Below, in pieces: positions 18,069 through 26,211 of a stretch of DNA of 64,000 nt. A program made the position numbers and the translations under genes. The stretch spans positions 68,458 to 132,457 of the forward strand of contig CAZIDN010000004.1 in NCBI GenBank assembly GCA_964537875.1, given 5' to 3'. Under the pieces are notes generated by a model. It saw only the letters and a program-made list of their open reading frames with translations. It made no database searches and had not been told where the DNA came from. The stretch comes from JAPKZH01 sp964537875. GTDB taxonomy: Bacteria > Acidobacteriota > Aminicenantia > Aminicenantales > UBA4085. The first letter of the stretch is position 1. Each line of letters starts with the position of its first letter.

Positions 18069-19418
18069 ATGAAGGAAATTACCGTTGAGGAGTTGTTGGC
18101 GAAAGCCGAACAACCGTCCAAAGATGCCATGCGTCTTCATGCCTATTACAAAGGAAAAATCGGCGTCCAGCTCAAGTGCCGGATCCGCGATTTCAACGAT
18201 TTTGCCATTTGGTACACACCGGGCGTCGCGGCCGTCTGCAAGGAAATCCACCAGGACAGAGAAAAGGCCTACGAATACACCAACAAGTGGAATTTCGTGG
18301 CCGTCATCTCGGATGGCTCGAGAGTCCTGGGACTGGGAGACATCGGGCCTGAGGCAGGGCTTCCCGTCATGGAAGGCAAGGGGCTGCTTTATAAATATCT
18401 TGGGGGGGTCGATGCTTTCCCGCTCTGCTTGAATGAAAAGGATCCCGATAAATTCATCGCCATTGTCAAAGCCCTCCAGCCCACCTTTGGCGGCGTGAAC
18501 CTCGAAGACATCTCCCATCCCAAGTGTTTCCATATCCTGGATACGCTCCGTAAGGAATGCGAGATCCCCATCTGGCATGACGACCAGCAGGGGACTGCTT
18601 GCGTGACGGTGGCCGGCCTGATCAACGCCCTCAAGATCGTCGGCAAGAAAATCAGCGATGTCAAAGTGACGATCGTCGGCGCCGGCGCCGCGGGGATCGC
18701 CATATCCCGCTTGTTGCTGACCGCCGGAGTAACCTCGGGGAACATGCTGAATGTCGACTCCAAAGGCATCCTTCATAGAAACAGGAGCGACCGGGATATC
18801 CTCCAGGCCAAATACAAAGAAAAATGGGATATCTGCCTCAAGACCAACGCCAAGCAGATCAAGGGCGACGTTCCGGATGCCATCAAGGGAGCGGACGTTC
18901 TCATTTCGGTTTCAACGCCCGGACCCGGCACCCTCAGAAAACAATGGATCAAGACCATGGCCAATGACGCCATCGTCTTTGCCTGCGCCAATCCCGTCCC
19001 AGAGATCTGGCCTTGGGAGGCCAAAGAAGCCGGCGCCCGGGTCGTGGCCACGGGCCGGTCCGATTTTCCCAACCAAGTCAACAACTCTCTCGGTTTTCCC
19101 GGCATCTTCCGGGGAGCGCTGGACATTCGGGCGACGACCATCACCGACGAAATGTGCATCGCCGCCGCGAATGAGCTGGCCAAGGTCGCCCAAGACCACG
19201 GCATCAGCGAAGACTACATCATCCCCACCATGGATGAATGGGAGGTTTTTCCGAGAGAAGCCGTGGCCGTTGGAAGCAAAGGCATCGAGCAGGGGGTAGC
19301 CAGGAAAAAGATCCCGGCGGATGAAAGATTCAAAATTGCCGCGGCCATCATCAAAGAAGCCCGTGACCAGGTCCAGATGCTGATGAGGGAGAATTTCATC
19401 ATCGATCCGGACAAATAG
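18069..19418 (+). CDS. Malic enzyme (oxaloacetate-decarboxylating malate dehydrogenase)
   Basis: 449 residues. Converts malate to pyruvate and CO2 with reduction of NAD(P). The malic domain has WYTPGVAAVCKEI, GDIGPEAGLPVMEGKG and the metal/catalytic block EIPIWHDDQQGTA. The NAD(P) fold is VGAGAAGIAISRLL (about 200), with ACANPVPEI and SDFPNQVNNSLGFPGIFRGA toward the C-terminus. There is no fused phosphotransacetylase domain, so this is the short prokaryotic type. It is monocistronic with its own strong promoter. With PEP carboxykinase at 27806-29581 it connects C4 acids to PEP and pyruvate. Cofactor preference is not assigned. Confidence 0.92.
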   Translation: MKEITVEELLAKAEQPSKDAMRLHAYYKGKIGVQLKCRIRDFNDFAIWYTPGVAAVCKEIHQDREKAYEYTNKWNFVAVISDGSRVLGLGDIGPEAGLPVMEGKGLLYKYLGGVDAFPLCLNEKDPDKFIAIVKALQPTFGGVNLEDISHPKCFHILDTLRKECEIPIWHDDQQGTACVTVAGLINALKIVGKKISDVKVTIVGAGAAGIAISRLLLTAGVTSGNMLNVDSKGILHRNRSDRDILQAKYKEKWDICLKTNAKQIKGDVPDAIKGADVLISVSTPGPGTLRKQWIKTMANDAIVFACANPVPEIWPWEAKEAGARVVATGRSDFPNQVNNSLGFPGIFRGALDIRATTITDEMCIAAANELAKVAQDHGISEDYIIPTMDEWEVFPREAVAVGSKGIEQGVARKKIPADERFKIAAAIIKEARDQVQMLMRENFIIDPDK

Positions 19419-19581
19419 GCGGATAATGGTTTCGGAAAAAAGGGCCTCGATCGATTGACTTTTTTCCATCGATGTGATAGTCTTTTTTCACCCGAGGTTA
19501 CAGTCCGACTTCAGCAAAATGAATGAGGGTCAAGGTGAATAAAACGAGCATGATAGTGACTTTTGAAAGGAGGTTCTTATC

Positions 19582-20169
19582 ATGAAAGGTCTTACAAAAA
19601 ACCTTGTTTTGGTCTTGGCGATCGCCCTGGTTCTGGCCGCCTGCAAGCAGCCGACCCAGCAGATCAACGAGGCCCAGGCCGTGATCGACGAAATCGCCAA
19701 GGCGGGCGCCGACAAATATGCCGCCGCTGAGTTCAAGACGCTCGGCGATGACATGAAAGCGGCGCAGGACGAAATCGCCGTCCAGGACAAAAAATTCTTC
19801 AAGAAATTCGGGACGTCCAAGGAAATGCTGGCCAAGGTGAAGACCGACGCAGAAGCCCTGAAAGCGGCCCTGCCGGGCAAGATTGAGGCGGCCAAGAAAG
19901 CCGCAATCGCCGTCCAGACCGAAGCCAAGACGGCCATTGATGAAGCCAAGGCGCTTCTAGAGAAGGCCCCCAAGGGCAAGGGTACCAAGAAGGACATTGA
20001 AGCCCTCCAGGCCGACCTGGCCGGCGCTGAAACCGCTTTTGCCGAAATCCAGACGGCCCTTGATGCCAACGACTATCTGGGCGCCGCCGACAAGGCTAAA
20101 TCCGTCAAGGAAAAGGCTGTCGCCGTGGCCGATCAAGTCAAGGCCGCCATCGAAAAAACGAAAAAGTAG
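19582..20169 (+). CDS. Helical lipoprotein with C-terminal lysines; candidate envelope tether
   Basis: 195 residues with a clear lipobox (LVLAAC, C22), so it is lipidated and exported. The rest is almost entirely Ala/Lys/Glu-rich helix predicted to form long coiled coils, and it ends in KTKK. Residues about 35-110 match the N-terminal helical part of the L,D-transpeptidase encoded 39 bases downstream (both carry the pattern AGA-x4-x3-[FY]-x5-[DG]-[DG]-[ML]-K-[AT]-A). In Braun's lipoprotein a C-terminal Lys is linked to peptidoglycan by such enzymes, so a similar tether role is a reasonable inference, not proven. An AAAGGAGG ribosome site lies at 19566-19573. A weak TTGACT-N17-TAGTCT pair (19455-19483) may be the promoter. 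Confidence 0.75.
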   Translation: MKGLTKNLVLVLAIALVLAACKQPTQQINEAQAVIDEIAKAGADKYAAAEFKTLGDDMKAAQDEIAVQDKKFFKKFGTSKEMLAKVKTDAEALKAALPGKIEAAKKAAIAVQTEAKTAIDEAKALLEKAPKGKGTKKDIEALQADLAGAETAFAEIQTALDANDYLGAADKAKSVKEKAVAVADQVKAAIEKTKK

Positions 20170-20208
20170 TAGACCGCGCCTAAATTTTATTGTTGGTAGA
20201 TCGTCGTT

Positions 20209-21318
20209 TTGAAGAAAGGGACGAGATGGGGTAGAGTTTTACTTCTCGGACTCGTCCTTTTTTCTTGCGTCTGTAAAACACCACCGGCCCCTCCAGAAGC
20301 CGCCGAGGCGGAAGCTTTAGAGCAGGCGCTCTGGAGGGCCGGGGCTTCTGTTTTTTCCCCGGAGAATTACGACCTCTACAAAGACGGCCTGAAGACAGCG
20401 AAAGAGAATCTGGCCAGGGAAAAGGCCAAATTCGGCTGGTTCAGGAATTACGGGTCCATCCGATCGGAATTTCGAGACCTCCTGAAGAAGGGAACCGACC
20501 TTCTCCAAGCGATCCAAAATAAGAAGGCCGCAAAATCGAAAGCCCTCGAAGAACAGTCGCTTTCACTGAAAAGCCGGGTCGAACGGCTGAAAGATATGAC
20601 CCTCTATTTCAACGAGAGCGGAGCGGTCAGGAAAAACCTGTCTCAGGCTGAGATCAAGCTGGCCCAGGCGGACCTGCTCATCGGGAAGGAACAGTTTGAA
20701 CCGGTCGGCGACCTCCTTCAAGGCTGCCGTCTTTACGTCAAACAGGCCGAGGAGGCAATCGCCTCGCTTTTGGATCGCTATTTGGATAAAGAACAGTTAG
20801 AGAAATGGAAGAGATGGGCCGACGAAACCATTGCCGAATCGCAGAAAAGGGCCGCCGTTGCCATCCTCGTCAATAAGCTCGAACGCAAGTTGATCCTCTA
20901 CAGAAAAGGCGATGCCGTTGCTAGCTATGACATCGGCCTGGGAAGGTTCGGGCTATCCGATAAGCTGTATTCCGGCGACGAAGCCACGCCCGAGGGCAGA
21001 TATCAGGTCATTAAAAAGATCCCCAGCAGCCCTTTCTATAAAGCCCTGCTGATCAACTACCCGAATGAGGAAGACAAAAAAGCCTTCGCCCTGGCTAAGA
21101 AGAACGGCCGGGTCCCCTCCCAGGTCGGGATCGGCGGTTCTATTGAAATCCATGGGGGAGGCAAGGACAGCCTGACCAAGGGATGCGTCGGCCTGGAAGA
21201 CGGAGATATGGACGACGTCTACCGTTTGGCCGAAGTGGGAACGCCGGTGACGATCGTCGGCGCCCTTTCCGTGGAAAACTCCATCCTGGCCGAAATCAAA
21301 GCATTCGAGAAGAAATGA
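20209..21318 (+). CDS. L,D-transpeptidase (YkuD) lipoprotein with N-terminal helical domain
   Basis: 369 residues from TTG 20209. The signal ends in a lipobox (VLFSC), which supports the TTG start; no in-frame ATG precedes it. Residues about 30-215 are helical and begin with a segment resembling the upstream lipoprotein. The YkuD catalytic domain occupies about 220-360, with the His-x-Cys motif in IHGGGKDSLTKGCVGL (H315 and a Cys ten residues later). Such enzymes cross-link peptidoglycan stem peptides or attach proteins to them. The stop overlaps the ATG of a second YkuD gene. Enzyme class is secure from the motif; the tethering role is inferred from context. Confidence 0.82.
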   Translation: MKKGTRWGRVLLLGLVLFSCVCKTPPAPPEAAEAEALEQALWRAGASVFSPENYDLYKDGLKTAKENLAREKAKFGWFRNYGSIRSEFRDLLKKGTDLLQAIQNKKAAKSKALEEQSLSLKSRVERLKDMTLYFNESGAVRKNLSQAEIKLAQADLLIGKEQFEPVGDLLQGCRLYVKQAEEAIASLLDRYLDKEQLEKWKRWADETIAESQKRAAVAILVNKLERKLILYRKGDAVASYDIGLGRFGLSDKLYSGDEATPEGRYQVIKKIPSSPFYKALLINYPNEEDKKAFALAKKNGRVPSQVGIGGSIEIHGGGKDSLTKGCVGLEDGDMDDVYRLAEVGTPVTIVGALSVENSILAEIKAFEKK

Positions 21319-21962
21319 ACAAGAATAAAGTCCTACGAACAGCCTTGCTCGGGCTGGCCGTCTTTTGGCTCTGTCTGGAGATTGCGGGGACCACGATCGT
21401 TCTTTTCCAGCATTCCCAGAAAATCCCGGACGAGCTTGAAAAATTTGTCGCCGAGAAAAATCTCAGAGAGCTGCAGGCGAAAAACCGACAGCTGGCCGGC
21501 CGGATTAAAACCTTCTCGCCTCGGGGGACGTTGATCCTGGTGGATACCGCGGAAAACAGGCTCTATCTTAAAGAGGGAACGAAGATGCTCCGTGAAGCCG
21601 TCGTCTCCTGCGGCTCAGGCGAGGTCCTGGAAGAGCCGGGAGGGACGCGGAAATGGGTGTTCGATACGCCGCGCGGCGAATATGCGGTCCAGTCCAAGCT
21701 CGTCGACCCGACCTGGATCAAACCGGACTGGGCTTTCATCGAGGAAGGGGAGAAGGTCCCGAAGAATTTTAACGATCGGATCGATGAGGACTCCCTGGGG
21801 GACTTTGCTTTGGGTTTTGGCAACGGCTACTTCATTCATGGAACCCTCTATACGCGGCTTTTGGGCCGGAATGTGACGCACGGATGCATTCGGGTCGGGG
21901 ATGCCGATCTCGAAGCGATTTTCCAAAAAACCGGCAGCGGGACGAGGATTTATATCTATTGA
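21315..21962 (+). CDS. Membrane-anchored L,D-transpeptidase (YkuD)
   Basis: 215 residues. One N-terminal membrane segment (about 7-30, LLGLAVFWLCLEIAG) without a lipobox gives an inner-membrane anchor, followed by a short coil and a YkuD domain: LILVDTAENRLYL, then the catalytic block FIHGTLYTRLLGRNVTHGCI (His and Cys both present). Together with the preceding lipoprotein enzyme it suggests action from both faces of the periplasm. ATG 21315 overlaps the previous stop (coupled translation). Confidence 0.85.
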   Translation: MNKNKVLRTALLGLAVFWLCLEIAGTTIVLFQHSQKIPDELEKFVAEKNLRELQAKNRQLAGRIKTFSPRGTLILVDTAENRLYLKEGTKMLREAVVSCGSGEVLEEPGGTRKWVFDTPRGEYAVQSKLVDPTWIKPDWAFIEEGEKVPKNFNDRIDEDSLGDFALGFGNGYFIHGTLYTRLLGRNVTHGCIRVGDADLEAIFQKTGSGTRIYIY

Positions 21963-21964
21963 TC

Positions 21965-22597
21965 ATGCTCAAAAAAGCCTCCGGCGCCTTGGCCCTTTTT
22001 TTATGGCTGTCGTCGATCCCGGCGGCCGCGGATGAAAAAACGAAAGCCGCGGAAATGTACCAATTGCTGGAGGCCGAGGCGGCATTGGCCAAGGCTCCTT
22101 CTTCTTATTTCATCATGGATTTTAACGAAAAGGCGGTTTTCTTGAAGGCGAGGGGGATCGTCTTGAAAAAATGGGATCTCGGGAAAGCCAAATTTTGGGG
22201 AAAGGCCGTTTCCATCAAAGCCTTCAAGCTAATGAAAAAGAGCACCTGGTTCCCGCCCAAGAGGAAGAGTCTCGTGCCGGGAAAAGACGAACAGGGAAAC
22301 GTCGATTTAGGTGTTTTGGAGCTCAAAGATATGCCCGCCATATACAGCCTGACCTTCCCGGACCGGATTCGGGTCTTGGTCCGGCCGAAATCAAGGAAAT
22401 TTTTTCTTTTTTTCAGAAACGTGGGCACCGCTTTTCGACGGTATACGTATTTGCCCTTGAAAACGCTCTGGCTTTCTTTGAAAAAGAAAAGTTTTACCGA
22501 AGTCGAGCTTGTTATGGCTAATGAGAAGGACTCAAAAGCTCTGTTCTGGGCTTTCTTGGAAGGGCAGAGTTGCATAATTTATCGGCCTAGAAAATAG
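21965..22597 (+). CDS. Secreted YkuD-like protein lacking the catalytic His/Cys motif
   Basis: 210 residues with a signal peptide (LALFLWLSSIPAAADE). Its start and end mimic YkuD strand patterns: YFIMDFNEKAVFLKARG resembles the entry strands of the neighbouring enzyme, and ALFWAFLEGQSCIIY resembles the exit strand. The H-x-[ST]-x-G-C block between them is missing, and the middle is basic (KLMKKSTWFPPKRKS). A degenerate, non-enzymatic member of the cassette is my reading; no confident family was recognised. It starts two bases after the preceding stop. Confidence 0.6.
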   Translation: MLKKASGALALFLWLSSIPAAADEKTKAAEMYQLLEAEAALAKAPSSYFIMDFNEKAVFLKARGIVLKKWDLGKAKFWGKAVSIKAFKLMKKSTWFPPKRKSLVPGKDEQGNVDLGVLELKDMPAIYSLTFPDRIRVLVRPKSRKFFLFFRNVGTAFRRYTYLPLKTLWLSLKKKSFTEVELVMANEKDSKALFWAFLEGQSCIIYRPRK

Positions 22598-22662
22598 TTC
22601 CAATAGCTCCTAAATAATACAAAATAAAAAAGATAGATAGTATGCTTATTATTTAAAAAATA

Positions 22663-22692
22663 CTTGACAAATATATGCTCATATTTTATATT
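22663..22692 (+). promoter_or_regulatory. dnaK promoter with HAIR-like (HspR) operator
   Basis: TTGACA (22664-22669), 17 bases, TATATT (22687-22692) form a near-consensus promoter in a very AT-rich stretch. Overlapping the -35 is CTTGACA-N7-GCTCATA (22663-22683), which has the spacing of the HspR operator HAIR (CTTGAGT-N7-ACTCAAG) and matches 5/7 and 4/7 positions. An HspR-like regulator is encoded in the same operon, consistent with autoregulation. The promoter is firm; the operator is tentative. Confidence 0.6.
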
Positions 22693-22722
22693 AATAGTCC
22701 ACTAAATTAGGAGGACAGTAAA

Positions 22723-24651
22723 ATGGCGAAAACTATAGGTATCGACCTGGGAACGACAAATTCGGTTGTTGCCGTCATGGAAGGAGATAATCCTGTCGTC
22801 ATCACCAATGAAGAAGGAGGCAGGACGACCCCATCCGTCGTCGCTTTTACCCAGAAAGGCGAACGATTGGTCGGACAAGTCGCAAAAAGACAAAGAGTGA
22901 CGAACCCGGAAAACACTGTTTATTCGATAAAACGATTCATGGGACGCAGGTATAGCGAGGTTCCCAGCGAAATCAACCAGGTTCCGTTCAAGGTCACCGA
23001 AGCGTCCAACGGCGATGTCCGCGTTGAAGTCTTCGGCAAAAAATATTCTCCCCCAGAGATTTCGGCCCTGATCCTTCAGAAGCTGAAAAAAGCCGCCGAG
23101 GATTATCTTGGCGAAAAAGTCGAAAAAGCGGTGATCACGGTTCCCGCTTATTTCAACGACAGCCAGAGAAAGGCGACCAAGGATGCCGGGAAGATCGCCG
23201 GCCTGGAAGTCGTCCGGATCATCAACGAGCCGACGGCCGCCGCCCTGGCCTATGGAATGGACAAGAAAAAGGATCAGACGATTGCCGTCTACGACTTCGG
23301 CGGAGGGACGTTCGATATTTCGATTCTCGAAGTCGGCGAGGGCGTCGTCGAAGTTAAATCGACCAACGGGGACACCCACCTGGGCGGAGACGACATCGAC
23401 CAGCGTGTCCAAGATTGGATTGTCACGGAGTTCAAAAAGGAGTCGGGGATCGACCTGGCCAAGGATAAAATGGCCTTGCAGCGTCTCAAAGAAGCGGCCG
23501 AGAAGGCCAAGATCGAGCTGTCCACAACCATGGAGACCGAGATCAACCTGCCCTTCATCACGGCCGATGCCTCGGGGCCTAAGCACCTGTTGATGAAAAT
23601 GACGCGAGCCAAGCTGGAACAGTTGGTCGAGGATATTATTCAGAAGTCGGTTGCTCCCTGCCGGCAGGCCCTCTCCGACGCGAACCTGAAGCAAGACGAT
23701 ATCCATGAGGTGGTTCTCGTCGGCGGGCAGACCCGCATGCCGAGAGTCCAGCAGCTCGTTCGCGAGCTGTTCGGCAAAGAGCCTCACAAGGGTGTGAATC
23801 CCGACGAAGTCGTCGCGGTCGGCGCCGGCATCCAGGGCGCGGTGCTGGCCGGGGACGTCAAAGACATTCTCCTCCTCGACGTAACGCCCTTAACCTTGGG
23901 CATCGAAACTCTGGGTGGCGTGTTCACCAAAATGATCGCCCGGAACACGACGATCCCCACCAAAAAGATGGAGACCTTCTCCACGGCTTCGGATAATCAG
24001 CCGAGCGTTGAAATCCACATCCTCCAGGGTGAACGCGAGATGGCTTCGTATAATCGCACCCTTGGCCGGTTCCATCTCGACGGGCTTCCGCCGGCACCGC
24101 GCGGCGTGCCCAAAATCGAAGTGACCTTTGACATCGATGCCAACGGCATTCTTCACGTCTCCGCCAAGGATACGGGGACGAACAAGCAGCAGGCAATCAC
24201 CATCACCGGCCACAGCGGCCTGGATGATAAAGAGATCGACCGCATGGTGAAGGACGCGGATGCCCATTCCGCCGAAGACAAGAAGAGACGGGAAGTCATC
24301 GATGCCAAGAATCAGGCCGACCAGCTCGTCTACAGCCTGGAAAAACTGCTCCGCGAGAATAGGGACCGCATTCCAGACAAAGAAGCCGATATCATCCGGG
24401 TGGAGATTGAGAACACCAAAAAAGCCGTTGAGAGCGAAAACCTGGACCGGATCAAGAAAGCCGTTGAATCTCTTACCCGCGCCTCCCATAAAATGACCGA
24501 GATGATGTATCAGCAGGCCGGCCAGCAGCAAGGTCCGCAGGAAAGCGCCGGCCAGCCCCATTCCCAAGACCAGGCCGGCGGCAGCTCGAAAAGCGCCGAC
24601 GATGGCGAGGTGATCGACGCTGAAGTCGTCGACGAAGACAAGAAAAATTGA
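22723..24651 (+). CDS. dnaK: Chaperone DnaK (full length)
   Basis: 642 residues. Hsp70 ATPase domain signatures are IGIDLGTTNSVVA (5-17), VYDFGGGTFDISILEVG and VVLVGGQTRMPRVQ. The substrate-binding beta domain and the whole helical lid are present, and the C-terminus is acidic (GEVIDAEVVDEDK), as usual for DnaK. An AGGAGG ribosome site precedes ATG 22723. It is the first gene of a heat-shock operon with dnaJ and an HspR-like repressor but no grpE; GrpE is encoded in the second heat-shock operon at 49076. Confidence 0.96.
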   Translation: MAKTIGIDLGTTNSVVAVMEGDNPVVITNEEGGRTTPSVVAFTQKGERLVGQVAKRQRVTNPENTVYSIKRFMGRRYSEVPSEINQVPFKVTEASNGDVRVEVFGKKYSPPEISALILQKLKKAAEDYLGEKVEKAVITVPAYFNDSQRKATKDAGKIAGLEVVRIINEPTAAALAYGMDKKKDQTIAVYDFGGGTFDISILEVGEGVVEVKSTNGDTHLGGDDIDQRVQDWIVTEFKKESGIDLAKDKMALQRLKEAAEKAKIELSTTMETEINLPFITADASGPKHLLMKMTRAKLEQLVEDIIQKSVAPCRQALSDANLKQDDIHEVVLVGGQTRMPRVQQLVRELFGKEPHKGVNPDEVVAVGAGIQGAVLAGDVKDILLLDVTPLTLGIETLGGVFTKMIARNTTIPTKKMETFSTASDNQPSVEIHILQGEREMASYNRTLGRFHLDGLPPAPRGVPKIEVTFDIDANGILHVSAKDTGTNKQQAITITGHSGLDDKEIDRMVKDADAHSAEDKKRREVIDAKNQADQLVYSLEKLLRENRDRIPDKEADIIRVEIENTKKAVESENLDRIKKAVESLTRASHKMTEMMYQQAGQQQGPQESAGQPHSQDQAGGSSKSADDGEVIDAEVVDEDKKN

Positions 24652-24688
24652 GGCTTTATTTCCGGCCGTCGCCTGCGTATGATAAAGG

Positions 24689-25798
24689 ATGATGGAGAAA
24701 GATTACTATCGGATTCTGGGCGTCGACCGCAAGGCCGGCCTGGTTGAAATCAAAAAGGCCTACCGCAAGCTGGCCCGGAAATATCATCCGGACCTCAATC
24801 CCGGCGATAAATCGGCGGAAGCCAAGTTCAAGGAGATCCAGGAGGCGTACTCCGTCCTCAGCGATCCAAAGAAGAAAAGCCAGTACGACCAGTTCGGTTT
24901 TGCCGGGGATGTGCCTCCGGGCGGCGCCCAAAGGGGTCCGGGCGCGTCCGGCTTCGACGGGTTCAACTTCTCGGATTTCGGCACCTCCTCGTTCCGCGAT
25001 TTTTTTGAGAATATCTTCGGCGGCGCCGCCCCGCCCTCCCAAGCCCGGGCGGAGCGCGGCGAGGACCTGATTTACACGATGAAGATCGGCTTCGAAGACG
25101 CCATCCGCGGCGTCCAGACCAAAATCCGGCTGACGAGGTTGGCGAACTGCGCGAGTTGCCAGGGTGCAGGATCCACGTCGAGCGGAAAGCAAAGGGCTTG
25201 TCCCACCTGCGGGGGGAGCGGCCGGGCTTTTATGCAGCGGGGGTATATGAAATTTTCGGCGGCCTGCCCCACCTGCGGCGGCGGCGGGGCTGTGCCCGGA
25301 GCGGACTGCCCGGACTGCCGCGGCGAGGGTCTCGTCCAAAAGCCGGAATTGATCAATGTCCGGATTCCCGGCGGAGTAGATACGGGCTCCAAGGTCAGAA
25401 TCCCCGAAAAAGGGAATGCCGGGAGAAACGGCGGCCCTCCGGGAGATCTCTACATCACCATCGACGTCATGGCCCACCCTCTGTTCAAACGGGAAGGCTC
25501 GAATATCTTCGTCAAAGTCCCGGTCACTGTGCCCGAAGCCACTTTGGGGGCCAAGATCGAAGTGCCGACGCTCGAAGGAACGTCGATGATCAAAATCCCT
25601 CCGGGAACGAAGTCCGGGCAGAAGTTCCGGCTCCGCGATAAGGGAGTCCCCTTGCCGGGGCGGAAGGTTCGAGGTGATGAATACGTTGAAGTGACGATCG
25701 TCCCTCCGCCGTTCTCCGATCAGAGGGTCCGCGAGCTGATGAAGGAACTGGAAAAAATCGCGGGCGATAATCCCAGGTCCGACATGGGAGTCCACTGA
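24689..25798 (+). CDS. dnaJ: Chaperone DnaJ
   Basis: 369 residues: J domain (DYYRILGVDRK, YHPD with the HPD triad), Gly/Phe-rich linker (about 70-115), four zinc-binding CxxCxGxG repeats (CASCQGAG, CPTCGGSG, CPTCGGGG, CPDCRGEG) and the C-terminal client-binding domain (GDLYITIDV, GTKSGQKFRLRDKG). It stimulates DnaK ATPase and delivers clients. It follows dnaK by 37 bases and is one base from the regulator gene. Confidence 0.95.
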   Translation: MMEKDYYRILGVDRKAGLVEIKKAYRKLARKYHPDLNPGDKSAEAKFKEIQEAYSVLSDPKKKSQYDQFGFAGDVPPGGAQRGPGASGFDGFNFSDFGTSSFRDFFENIFGGAAPPSQARAERGEDLIYTMKIGFEDAIRGVQTKIRLTRLANCASCQGAGSTSSGKQRACPTCGGSGRAFMQRGYMKFSAACPTCGGGGAVPGADCPDCRGEGLVQKPELINVRIPGGVDTGSKVRIPEKGNAGRNGGPPGDLYITIDVMAHPLFKREGSNIFVKVPVTVPEATLGAKIEVPTLEGTSMIKIPPGTKSGQKFRLRDKGVPLPGRKVRGDEYVEVTIVPPPFSDQRVRELMKELEKIAGDNPRSDMGVH

Positions 25799-25799
25799 G

Positions 25800-26207
25800 A
25801 TGCAAAGAAAAAAAGCGGCCCCCGAGGCCAAAAACTATTTTCATATCAGCAGCGTCTCCAAGCGTTATAACATCCATCCCCAGACGCTGCGGCTGTACGA
25901 GCGGGAAGGCCTCCTCAGGCCATCGCGGAGCGAGGGAAACACTCGCCTCTATACCGACGAGGACCTCAGACAGCTCGAGCTGATCTTGAACCTGATCCGG
26001 GACCTGGGCGTCAATCTGGCCGGCGTAGAAGTCGTCCTGAACATGCGGCAGAAGATGCAACAGATGGAAGCCGGCGTGAATGAGTTTCTCGAATACATCA
26101 AGCAGGAATTTTATTCGGGACGGGAGGAAGAGTTCGAGAACAGGCGGCACAGCCTGGTGCCGATCGCCCACAGGAAGATCGTCAAGGTCGAAAAAAAAGA
26201 CTCCTAG
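25800..26207 (+). CDS. hspR: MerR-family regulator, HspR-like
   Basis: 135 residues. The N-terminal MerR helix-turn-helix/wing is FHISSVSKRYNIHPQTLRLY followed by EREGLLRPSRSEGNTRLY. The C-terminal part is a short helical dimerisation region without metal-binding Cys pairs. In actinobacteria and other phyla HspR in the dnaK operon represses heat-shock genes through HAIR sites. The position directly after dnaJ and the HAIR-like site at 22663-22683 support the same role here. Assignment rests on family and context. Confidence 0.85.
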   Translation: MQRKKAAPEAKNYFHISSVSKRYNIHPQTLRLYEREGLLRPSRSEGNTRLYTDEDLRQLELILNLIRDLGVNLAGVEVVLNMRQKMQQMEAGVNEFLEYIKQEFYSGREEEFENRRHSLVPIAHRKIVKVEKKDS

Positions 26208-26211
26208 ATCG

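Noticed and set aside
19430..19470. GGAAAAAA/TTTTTTCC inverted repeat as terminator of malic enzyme
   Set aside because: The stem is A/T only with an 18-base loop; too weak to call.
22702..23787. 361-codon leftward frame
   Set aside because: Complement of the dnaK ATPase domain; this antisense openness is common for dnaK genes.
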